Assembly: GCA_934615635.1 (NCBI GenBank)
Contig: CAKTTT010000166.1
Coordinates: forward strand, 1-5,205
DNA: 5,205 nucleotides
Source: an uncultured Eubacteriales bacterium
GTDB lineage: Bacteria > Bacillota > Clostridia > Oscillospirales > Acutalibacteraceae
Reading direction: 5' to 3'
The notes below the pieces were generated by a model. It made no database searches. It saw nothing but the letters and a program-made list of their open reading frames with translations, and was not told the DNA's origin. Shown in pieces: positions 1 through 4,923 of the stretch. The first letter of the stretch is position 1. Each line of letters opens with the position of its first letter. The translations under genes and the position numbers were made by a program.

Positions 1-76
1 GGCGCGCCTGAAGGGACTCGAACCCCTGGCCCTCTGCTTAGAAGGCAGATGCTCTATCCAGCTGAGCTACAGGCGC
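1..76 (-). tRNA. tRNA-Arg (anticodon TCT), last base of CCA outside the window
   Basis: Read on the minus strand, the 7-bp acceptor stem pairs 70-76 with 4-10. The D arm (GCTC..GAGC), the anticodon stem TCTGC/GCAGA and a T arm with GGTTCGAGTCC follow in normal order. The 7-nt anticodon loop CTTCTAA gives anticodon TCT, which reads AGA as arginine. The discriminator is G (position 3), followed by CC at the window edge, so an encoded CCA is likely with its A just outside. It lies 38 bp downstream of tRNA-Gly with no promoter-like sequence between them, so the two are probably one transcript. Confidence 0.96.
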
Positions 77-114
77 TTATCTGCTCCTCGCCGTCCCTTG
101 GAGCTGGATAAAAA

Positions 115-188
115 TGGAGCGGGTGATGGGAATCGAACCCACACGACCAGCTTGGAAGGCTGGGGTTCTACCACTGAACTACACCCGC
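115..188 (-). tRNA. tRNA-Gly (anticodon TCC) with encoded CCA
   Basis: On the minus strand the acceptor stem pairs 182-188 with 119-125. The D arm GTTC/GAAC, the anticodon stem CCAGC/GCTGG and a T arm with GGTTCGATTCC are all present. The anticodon loop CTTCCAA gives TCC, which reads GGA as glycine. The discriminator is U (position 118), usual for bacterial tRNA-Gly, and CCA is encoded at 115-117. It is the first gene after the promoter at 210-239 and is followed by tRNA-Arg. Confidence 0.97.
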
Positions 189-209
189 GCATCCGTCACG
201 GCGTTCCTT

Positions 210-239
210 ATGATAGCACATTCCCGCCTCCCCTGTCAA
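210..239 (-). promoter_or_regulatory. Consensus promoter of the tRNA-Gly/tRNA-Arg unit
   Basis: On minus, a perfect -35 TTGACA (234-239) is followed after 18 bp by the -10 TATCAT (210-215). The -10 is preceded by TGC, making an extended -10. Transcription would start near 203, about 15 nt before the tRNA-Gly 5' end at 188. Strong consensus promoters are usual for tRNA genes. The -35 lies inside one arm of the palindrome listed at 222-277. Confidence 0.85.
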
Positions 240-277
240 GGGCTTTTTACAGGAAATCCTGACAGGGGAGAGCGGGA
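222..277. repeat. Long imperfect palindrome over the tRNA promoter -35
   Basis: An 11-bp perfect inverted repeat, CTCCCCTGTCA at 228-238 and TGACAGGGGAG at 260-270, is extended by 6 more pairs (222-227 with 272-277) after a single bulged A at 271. The 21-bp centre (239-259) contains a run of T. No T tract follows the outer arm on either strand, so it does not look like a normal terminator. One arm contains the tRNA promoter -35. It could be a regulator site, a weak 3' end for the znu transcript, or chance; I cannot tell which. Confidence 0.6.
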
Positions 278-607
278 GGGGGAAACGTGCCTCTTTGCAT
301 GACGCATGCCGGCGTGGGGAAGAACCATTTTCCATCTTAAGCAGCCGTCCCAGGATGGGCGGGGAGGCTAACGGCGGCTCGCATTGGGGGCGCGGGCTTC
401 GCCGGAACCGAAGGTGGAGACAATGGGGTTTCCGCATCTGTTGCAGCAGCATATGGCAGCGGCTTCCCAGGCGTGTAGGATGAATGGCGGAGCCGGGACG
501 ATGAGAGCGGAGGATATGTCGCCGCCGTCCTTGCCCGCGGGAGGATTTGTCCCCGCAGTACACGCTATGCAGGAATGGAAGAATGTGTGACGGACAGGGC
601 GGCGGAT
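278..607. other. 330-bp gap without a supported gene
   Basis: This gap separates the znuB stop from the tRNA promoter region. No known RNA family is recognisable, and no ORF has both a proper start and a convincing ribosome site. A 55-residue plus-strand frame beginning with ATG at 423 has a fair AGGTGG upstream, but its product is not recognisable. On minus, the frame that continues directly after the znuB TGA stays open for 79 codons to a TAG at 368-370, has CIAC and CNRCG motifs, and lacks ATG, GTG or TTG at its beginning. No hairpin with a T tract is seen just downstream of znuB. Confidence 0.5.
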
Positions 608-1420
608 TCAGCCTTTTTCCCGCATGGCAAAGGTGCCGAAAAACAGCGCCGCCGCCACCAGCACGATCATGGGGCCGGTGGACACAGCGTTGTGATAGGA
701 AAGCAGCAGACCCGTCAGTCCGGCGAAAAGGGAGAAAATCAGCGCCGTCAGGTGGTAGCTTCTCATCCCCCGGGCCACATTGCGGGCGGCGGCGGCGGGC
801 AGAATCAGCATGGCGTTGATAATCAGCAGTCCCACCCAGCGGATGGCCATCATCACCACCACCGCGATCACCACCACAAAGAGGTTGTCCGTCCATCCCG
901 CGGCGATGCCCTTGCTGCGGGCCAGCGCCGGGCTTATGCTGACCGCGTGGAAGCGGTTGAAGCAGAGCAGCCACAGCAGCAGCACGATTACCAGCGTGGC
1001 CGCCAGCACCAGCAACTGATTTTTGGAAATGCTCAGGATATCCCCAATAAGCAGGCTTTGATATTGGGAGAAGCCGCCTCCTCGGGAGAGCAGCACCAAC
1101 CCCAGCGCCACCCCGCAGGAGGAGAAAACGCCGATGACCGTATCGGTGGAGGAGAGACGAGAATGCCGGATGCGGTTCATCAGCAGCGCAAACACCACCG
1201 CGAAGGCCACCATGACCAGGCTTTGGTCCGCCAGCCCCAGCAACACCCCGATCCCCACCCCCGTCAGGGCGGAGTGGCCCAGGGCGTCGGAAAAGAAGGC
1301 CATGCCGTTGTTCACCACCAGGGTGCCCAGCAGGGAGAACAGGGGCATGATCAGCAGCACGGCGAAAAAGGCCCGCCGCATGAAATCGTATTCCCACCAG
1401 CCGAACAGGGCTTCAAGCAT
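608..1420 (-). CDS. znuB: Zinc/manganese-type ABC transporter permease (ZnuB family)
   Basis: This 270-aa integral membrane protein is the channel of a metal importer and works as a homodimer with the ATPase encoded just upstream. It has about eight or nine hydrophobic segments. Family marks visible are SDALGH at residues 44-49, the DTVIGVFSS segment around 93-101, and the ILPAAAARN segment around 206-214, which belongs to the ABC-3 (ZnuB/MntB/TroC) permease family. I chose the ATG at 1420, not the open upstream extension, because AGGAGG lies 8 nt before it and it overlaps the end of the ATPase gene by 8 bp, typical of translational coupling. The length is normal for the family. Zinc is inferred from the operon and the neighbouring regulator; manganese or iron cannot be excluded by sequence alone. 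After the TGA the same frame stays open for 79 codons. Confidence 0.93.
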   Translation of the reverse strand: MLEALFGWWEYDFMRRAFFAVLLIMPLFSLLGTLVVNNGMAFFSDALGHSALTGVGIGVLLGLADQSLVMVAFAVVFALLMNRIRHSRLSSTDTVIGVFSSCGVALGLVLLSRGGGFSQYQSLLIGDILSISKNQLLVLAATLVIVLLLWLLCFNRFHAVSISPALARSKGIAAGWTDNLFVVVIAVVVMMAIRWVGLLIINAMLILPAAAARNVARGMRSYHLTALIFSLFAGLTGLLLSYHNAVSTGPMIVLVAAALFFGTFAMREKG

Positions 1421-2153
1421 GAGCGGCCCCTCCTTTCGGGAAAGCGGCGGCAAAGGCGGGGGAGGAAAACACCTGTTCCGGCGTTCCCGCCGCCTGGACC
1501 GACCGGTCCAGCAGCACCACCCGGTCCGCGTGCCGGCTCACATAGTCCAGGTCGTGGGATACCAGCAGGATCACCATGTCGTCGGTGCGGCGGAGCTGCT
1601 CCAGCATCTCGTAAAACCGCCGCAGCCCCTCGTTGTCCACCCCGGAAACCGGCTCGTCCAGTATCAGCAGGTCGGGATGGGGACGGGTGGCCACCGCCAG
1701 CAGCACCCGCTGCAGCTCGCCGCCGGACAGCCGCCCCACCAGCTTGTCCAGCAGCGCGTCGGCGTCGAACCGGGCGAAGTGCTCCCGCAGCCGATCCTCT
1801 TCCTTCCGCCGCCGGGGCAGGAAGGCGGGCCAGCCGGAGGTAAAGGCCAGGGCCAAATCGTATACCGTGGCCGGCGAGCCCGGATCCAGGTTCAGCGATT
1901 GGGGCACATAGCCCACTCGCGGTCTGCCCGATACCGGTGAGCCGCTGTGCCCGCTGAAGGTCACCCTCCCCTCGCAGGGAATCTCCCCCAGGATCGCCTT
2001 GAGAAGGGTGGATTTCCCCGCGCCGTTGCGTCCGATGACGGCCGTCAGCTCCCCGCAGTGGGCGTGGAGATTCACATCCTCCAGCAACAGGGCATCCCCG
2101 GCCCGGACGGTGATGTGTTCGATTTTCAGGCAATGCAGCCCGCAGCCGCTCAT
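1413..2153 (-). CDS. znuC: Metal ABC transporter ATP-binding protein (ZnuC family)
   Basis: This 246-aa cytoplasmic ATPase powers metal import through the permease encoded next. All ABC motifs are intact and in order: Walker A GRNGAGKST at residues 41-49, Q-loop glutamine in VPQSLNLD (residue 85), signature LSGGELQR at 142-149, Walker B LLILDEP at 162-168, D-loop SGVD at 170-173 and the switch histidine in SHD (residue 200). The Q-loop context and the gene pair fit the ZnuC/MntA-type subfamily. The ATG at 2153 is preceded by AAGGAAGGA with a suitable gap. It lies 60 bp after the binding-protein gene and overlaps the permease gene by 8 bp. That 60-bp gap contains a small perfect hairpin (GGGAT/ATCCC, 2188-2201), which might affect mRNA processing. 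Confidence 0.96.
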   Translation of the reverse strand: MSGCGLHCLKIEHITVRAGDALLLEDVNLHAHCGELTAVIGRNGAGKSTLLKAILGEIPCEGRVTFSGHSGSPVSGRPRVGYVPQSLNLDPGSPATVYDLALAFTSGWPAFLPRRRKEEDRLREHFARFDADALLDKLVGRLSGGELQRVLLAVATRPHPDLLILDEPVSGVDNEGLRRFYEMLEQLRRTDDMVILLVSHDLDYVSRHADRVVLLDRSVQAAGTPEQVFSSPAFAAAFPKGGAAHA

Positions 2154-2213
2154 AAAGCGTCCTTCCTTTCCCTCTCCTCATTCTTCCGGGATTGTCATCC
2201 CAGCCGGCCGCCG

Positions 2214-3179
2214 TCAGGCGAAGGCCGCCTCCAGCGCCAGGGCGTTGCCTTCCATGGCCCGCAGCCAGGCGTCCTTGTCCGCTTCCCCGGCGACGCCCAT
2301 GTCCAGGTCCAGCGTCCGGCACCAGGAGGCCCCCTCTCCCACATAGGCGTATTCCACCGGGTACTGACTGTCGTAGAGCAGCAGCACCTTTCCCGCGGCG
2401 GTCGCCGCCTGCTGGGCCGCTGCCAGATCCGCCGCGGAAACCCCGGCTTCCTCCCCGATGGTCAGGGCCGCCGCCGGGGTCAGCCCCAGATCCCGGGCGA
2501 AATACTGCAGGGAATCGTGAAAGGTGATGCAGATCTTGGTAGGCGCGGCTTCCACCGCCCTGCGCAGCCGGTCCTCCACCTCGCTCACCCTGGCGAGATA
2601 GGCCGCCGCGTTGGCCTCGTAAGCCGCCGCATGGGCCGGGTCCAGGCGCATGAGGCCGTCCCGCAGATTTTCCACCTGCCGCCGATATCGCTGCGGGCTG
2701 GCCCAGATATGTTCGTTATAAAAGGCGTGTTCGTCCTCGTCCTCCGGTTCTCCCCCATGGTCGTGTTCGTGGCCGGCGGGCAGCAGCTCGATGCCTGCCG
2801 ATGCATCCACTATCGGCAGCTCCGGGAGCTGGGCCACAACCTGATCCAGAAAGGATTCCGCCCCCGCCCCGTTGATGAGCAGCAGATCCGCCCCGGTCAA
2901 GGCGATCATATTTTCCGGGGAGAGCTGAAAGTCATGAAGGCAGCCGGTCTGCGGCTGAGTCAGGCTTTCTACCGCGACGCCCTCCACCCCGTCGGTCAGG
3001 TTCAGCGCCGCCACATATACCGGATAAAAGGAGGTCACAACCCGCAGATCCGCCTCTTTTTTGTGGGATACCCCGGTGAACAGGGTGATAACCGCTGAAA
3101 AAGCAAGGATACCCGCCATCAGCAGCGCGATTTTTCCCATGGTTTTCCTGGACATACCGGCGGTTTTGGCGTTGGACAA
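2214..3179 (-). CDS. znuA: Metal ABC transporter substrate-binding protein (ZnuA/TroA family), TTG start
   Basis: This 321-aa extracytoplasmic protein captures the metal and hands it to the permease. The N-terminus is basic and then hydrophobic (about residues 17-35), a signal peptide or membrane anchor. There is no Cys after it, so no lipobox, unlike most Gram-positive binding proteins. Candidate metal ligands are the His in CLHDF (residue 82), NEHIWAS (157) and TFHDSLQYF (221), plus the acidic YDSQYP near 270. Between the first two lies a His/Asp/Glu-rich loop (about 136-151, GHEHDHGG then acidic residues), typical of zinc-binding ZnuA proteins. I chose TTG at 3179 because a perfect AGGAGG sits 8 nt upstream. 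The first in-frame ATG (3155) is too far from it, and a further upstream TTG at 3212 would start inside the predicted operator. It is the first gene of the operon, divergent from the Zur-like gene. Confidence 0.93.
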   Translation of the reverse strand: MSNAKTAGMSRKTMGKIALLMAGILAFSAVITLFTGVSHKKEADLRVVTSFYPVYVAALNLTDGVEGVAVESLTQPQTGCLHDFQLSPENMIALTGADLLLINGAGAESFLDQVVAQLPELPIVDASAGIELLPAGHEHDHGGEPEDEDEHAFYNEHIWASPQRYRRQVENLRDGLMRLDPAHAAAYEANAAAYLARVSEVEDRLRRAVEAAPTKICITFHDSLQYFARDLGLTPAAALTIGEEAGVSAADLAAAQQAATAAGKVLLLYDSQYPVEYAYVGEGASWCRTLDLDMGVAGEADKDAWLRAMEGNALALEAAFA

Positions 3180-3187
3180 GGGGATTG

Positions 3188-3193
3188 CCTCCT
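3188..3193 (-). promoter_or_regulatory. Ribosome binding site that selects the TTG start of znuA
   Basis: A perfect AGGAGG on the minus strand lies 8 nt before TTG (3179-3177). No other possible start of the gene has a ribosome site at the right distance. It lies just beyond the promoter-proximal palindrome at 3195-3213, so the leader is short (about 28 nt). Confidence 0.85.
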
Positions 3194-3194
3194 T

Positions 3195-3213
3195 ATTGCA
3201 ACTCGTTTGCAAT
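3195..3213. promoter_or_regulatory. Candidate Zur/Fur-family operator of the znu operon
   Basis: A perfect inverted repeat, ATTGCAA, 5-bp spacer CTCGT, TTGCAAT, spans 19 bp, the usual length of a Fur-family box. It starts 1 bp downstream of the -10 of the znu promoter and covers the predicted transcription start, a position where a bound repressor would block initiation. The divergent gene encodes a Fur/Zur-type regulator. That this protein binds here is inference; the symmetry and position are seen directly. Confidence 0.75.
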
Positions 3214-3214
3214 T

Positions 3215-3243
3215 ATCATAAGCTCCCTTTCTGGATTTGTCAA
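3215..3243 (-). promoter_or_regulatory. Consensus promoter of the znuA-znuC-znuB operon
   Basis: On minus, TTGACA (3238-3243), a 17-bp spacer and TATGAT (3215-3220) match the housekeeping sigma factor consensus. The start site should fall near 3208, within the palindrome at 3195-3213. The promoter is strong when free, which fits control by repression. Confidence 0.87.
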
Positions 3244-3288
3244 GAGATTTTTGTCGGGAGAGGAGGGAGTCGGGGAGAGGGCGGGCGG

Positions 3289-3317
3289 TTGACATTTCGG
3301 CCGTTCGGGGCTAGAAT
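3289..3317 (+). promoter_or_regulatory. Consensus promoter of the Zur/Fur-family gene
   Basis: A perfect -35 TTGACA (3289-3294), a 17-bp spacer and TAGAAT (3312-3317) are seen. Transcription would start near 3324, giving a leader of about 40 nt that contains a small hairpin (CCGCC 3331-3335 with GGCGG 3341-3345) before the ribosome site. No palindrome like that at 3195-3213 is seen near this promoter, so the regulator may not repress itself through such a site. Confidence 0.82.
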
Positions 3318-3363
3318 ACAGACAGAATCTCCGCCTAAGGGGCGGGAAAGGGGAGAGGCCGGC

Positions 3364-3789
3364 ATGGAAAGAACCCGGACGACCAGGCAGAAGCAGTTGA
3401 TTATGGCCGTGCTCCATGAGGCGGCGGTGCCGCTGACGGCCGGAGAGATCTACGCCCGCTGCGTCCGGCGACAGCCCACCCTGGCCAAATCCACCGTTTA
3501 CCGCAATCTGGAGGCCATGCATAGCCGGGGGGAGGTTTCCGCCGGCCTGCTGGAGAGCGGGGAGCGGTTTTACGCCGAGGCGGAGCCCCATACCCATAAG
3601 CATTATATGATCTGCAAGGACTGCAACGCCCGGCTGGATCTTCCCGCCTGCCCGATGGAGGAGCTGGAGCGGGAGATCGCCCGCAGGGACGGTTTTACCG
3701 TTACCGAACACGTCATTCAGCTTTACGGCTATTGCCGGGACTGCGCGGCGAAGCGGCGGAAGGGAGCCGGAGCGGAAGGCAAAAAATAA
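3364..3789 (+). CDS. zur: Fur-family metal-responsive repressor, probably Zur
   Basis: This 141-aa DNA-binding repressor is likely to sense zinc and control the divergent importer operon. The N-terminal winged helix includes a recognition helix region with TLAKSTVYRNLEAM at residues 39-52, the hallmark of the Fur family. The C-terminal half has the His cluster H76, H78, H80, then CKDC (C84, C87), H116, and CRDC (C124, C127). The two Cys pairs form the structural zinc site seen in Fur, Zur and PerR proteins. The ATG at 3364 has AAAGGGGAG 8 nt upstream, and the length is normal for the family. Zur rather than Fur or PerR is inferred from the adjacent znu operon; the residues alone do not decide this. 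The stop codon lies in the A/T stretch that acts as the T tract of the convergent rubredoxin terminator. Confidence 0.92.
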   Translation: MERTRTTRQKQLIMAVLHEAAVPLTAGEIYARCVRRQPTLAKSTVYRNLEAMHSRGEVSAGLLESGERFYAEAEPHTHKHYMICKDCNARLDLPACPMEELEREIARRDGFTVTEHVIQLYGYCRDCAAKRRKGAGAEGKK

Positions 3790-3820
3790 CGGCGCCGCAT
3801 CCCCAGGGGGGATGGACGCC
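3780..3820 (-). terminator. Rho-independent terminator of the rubredoxin gene
   Basis: On minus, an imperfect hairpin (3791-3820) pairs CATCCCC (3798-3804) with GGGGATG (3808-3814) and GGCG (3791-3794) with CGCC (3817-3820). It is followed by GTTATTTTTT (3781-3790). It starts about 20 nt after the rubredoxin stop. The T tract overlaps the last codons and the stop of the convergent zur gene. On plus there is no T tract after the hairpin, so it should work mainly for rubredoxin. Confidence 0.7.
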
Positions 3821-3840
3821 GAACCGTCTGGCTGCAGGGA

Positions 3841-4002
3841 TCAGTCCTGGGCCTCGAACATATCCTTGCCCACGCCGCAGACCGGGCAGACAAAATCGTC
3901 GGGCAGATCCTCAAAGGCGGTGCCGGGAGCGATGCCGGCGTCAGGATCCCCCACCTCCGGATCGTACACATAGCCGCAGACGGTGCAAACGTATTTTTTC
4001 AT
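3841..4002 (-). CDS. Rubredoxin
   Basis: This 53-aa iron protein carries one electron at a mononuclear Fe(Cys)4 centre in the cytoplasm. It commonly serves oxygen or peroxide reduction (rubrerythrin, flavodiiron protein, desulfoferrodoxin) in anaerobes. The start is MKKYVCTVCGYVYDPEVGD, with Cys6-x-x-Cys9-Gly-Tyr. The second pair is FVCPVCG with Cys39 and Cys42. The conserved GD, PGT-F and DLPDDF segments lie between them, and the length is standard for the family. The ATG at 4002 has AAAGGAG 9 nt upstream. It stands alone between the convergent zur gene and the divergent cupin gene; its redox partner is not in the window. No clear consensus promoter is seen. Confidence 0.97.
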   Translation of the reverse strand: MKKYVCTVCGYVYDPEVGDPDAGIAPGTAFEDLPDDFVCPVCGVGKDMFEAQD

Positions 4003-4117
4003 GGAAATCGGCTCCTTTCATCATAAGACTTTTATGTCCATCCCCGGCAGGAGCCGGGAAAAACATAACCACAGCCAGGCAAAGCGATGCAAAATCGCGG
4101 AAAGGACAGGGATTAGT
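4003..4117. promoter_or_regulatory. Divergent rubredoxin/cupin intergenic region with small palindromes
   Basis: These 115 bp must carry the promoters of both divergent genes, but neither has a clear -35/-10 pair. Three small inverted repeats are visible: CATAA/TTATG (4022-4036), CCCGGC/GCCGGG (4043-4058) and GCGAT/ATCGC (4084-4098). Any of them could be a regulator site. The ribosome sites at 4012-4018 (minus, AAAGGAG) and 4101-4106 (plus, AAAGGA) fix the two starts. Confidence 0.4.
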
Positions 4118-4468
4118 ATGCTCAGACACGCGTCGGATATGCCCAGGGAAGAGCGCCTCCATATGCGGGAGGGAGAGGGAACCGTCACCCTGACGGCGGC
4201 CTTTGAAAAGGGGGATTACGCCGCCCCGCTGCGTCTGTTTTCGCGGATCACCCTTCCGGCAGGCGCCTCCATCGGCTATCATGTCCATGAGCAGGAGGAG
4301 GAATTCTATTACATTCTGTCCGGCCGGGGGGAGATGGACGACAACGGCACGCCGGTGACCCTCCAGGCGGGAGACGCCACCGTCACCCGCAGCGGACAGG
4401 GACACGCCCTGCGCAACACCGGAAGCGAGCCGTTGGAAGTGCTGGCGGTCATCGCGCTGGTACCCTGA
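4118..4468 (+). CDS. Small single-domain cupin protein
   Basis: This 116-aa metal-binding beta-barrel protein belongs to the cupin_2 type; its substrate is unknown. Cupin motif 1 is seen as G49-x5-H55-x-H57-x4-E62-x6-G69, and motif 2 begins at G85-D and ends with H96-x3-N100. The three His and one Glu would bind the metal, so an active metal site is expected. Open frame extends upstream, but I chose the ATG at 4118. AAAGGA lies upstream at a spacing of about 11 nt, and MLRHASDM is a normal beginning for clostridial proteins of this type. The gene is monocistronic, divergent from rubredoxin, and its likely terminator lies 90 bp downstream. Function could be a sugar or small-metabolite isomerase, or simply binding. 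Confidence 0.88.
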   Translation: MLRHASDMPREERLHMREGEGTVTLTAAFEKGDYAAPLRLFSRITLPAGASIGYHVHEQEEEFYYILSGRGEMDDNGTPVTLQAGDATVTRSGQGHALRNTGSEPLEVLAVIALVP

Positions 4469-4558
4469 GCTCCTCCTCATCATAGCCGGTTTGCTTTCCG
4501 AATGCAAGCCCCGTTTACGCGGGAAGTATGAATTTTCTGTAAAAGTGCGTTCTTCAGG

Positions 4559-4603
4559 AAAAAGCCCGGCCGCCGATCAAGAATTTCGGCGGCCGGGCTT
4601 TTT
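4559..4603. terminator. Strong bidirectional terminator
   Basis: A perfect 18-bp inverted repeat (4559-4576 with 4586-4603) has a 9-nt loop. Its core is GCCCGGCCGCCGA, with five A on the left and five T on the right, so it has the shape of a rho-independent terminator on both strands. On plus it ends the cupin transcript, 90 bp after the stop. On minus it could end the transcript of the transferase gene, but more than 300 bp after that gene's stop. Confidence 0.93.
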
Positions 4604-4923
4604 GATGGGGAAACTGCGGCGCCGCCGATGGCGTCGCCTTGTAAGGAAGCTCTGGCATGGGGCGCCGCGGGAAGCGAGCCGCCGGCAACCATGTCCCGAC
4701 CTGCGGCGGAAGGGGGATTCGCCCGTTTACGGGCTGCAGGGCGCGCGAAGCAGGGGAAGGTTATTCGGCGCGCCCTTGAGACGCTGGCATAAGCCTTTAC
4801 AGGCCACGGGCTTTGTCGGGGATTTTGACCAGTTGGTTCCGGGAAAAGGGGCGGAGAGGCGGAGAAAACCGGAATCGCGCTTTTCGCCGGCGGCGCACCG
4901 GTGTGCCGGTGTGCAAAAGCGGC
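4604..4923. other. 320-bp non-coding, hairpin-rich region
   Basis: No ORF here has a credible start, ribosome site or recognisable product, and the long plus-strand frame crossing it also crosses the terminator and the next gene antisense. Several inverted repeats stand out: GGCGCCGCC/GGCGTCGCC (4618-4638, one mismatch), GCCCG/CGGGC (4721-4734), AGGGCGCGC/GCGCGCCCT (4738-4776) and the nested pair at 4878-4921. It may be the 3' untranslated region of the transferase transcript, a small RNA locus, or a dispersed repeat. Confidence 0.5.
4878..4921 (-). repeat. Nested inverted repeat just after the transferase gene
   Basis: The outer pair is CGCTTTT (4878-4884) with AAAAGCG (4915-4921). Inside it is a perfect CACCGG-TGTG-CCGGTG hairpin (4896-4911). 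It begins 3 bp after the transferase stop. It lacks a good T tract on the far side of the stem on minus, so it is at best a weak terminator or a 3'-end stabilising structure. Confidence 0.45.

Noticed and set aside
423..590. 55-residue plus-strand ORF with ATG and AGGTGG upstream
   Set aside because: The ribosome site is fair, but there is no promoter, no recognisable product and no context; a protein search could revive it.
168..1397. 409-aa minus-strand open frame
   Set aside because: It overlaps znuB in another frame and runs into tRNA-Gly; its translation is Arg/Pro/Gly-rich without family features. It stays open because the DNA is GC-rich.
575..1843. 422-aa plus-strand open frame, rich in His, Gln and Arg
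   Set aside because: Antisense to the confirmed permease and ATPase genes. The His/Gln runs are the complement of hydrophobic and Cys/Leu/Val codons of the permease.
1351..2322. 323-aa minus-strand open frame
   Set aside because: Out of frame with the ATPase, which has every ABC motif intact; the shadow frame has none.
1947..3098. 383-aa plus-strand open frame
   Set aside because: Antisense to znuA and znuC, no ribosome site and no recognisable domain.
4043..4058. CCCGGC-AGGA-GCCGGG hairpin as a terminator
   Set aside because: It is followed by A on plus and by no T tract on minus, and lies between two divergent gene starts, where a terminator is not expected.
3941..4507. 188-aa minus-strand frame over the cupin gene
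   Set aside because: Antisense to the cupin, whose metal-binding motifs are complete, and it also overlaps the rubredoxin start.
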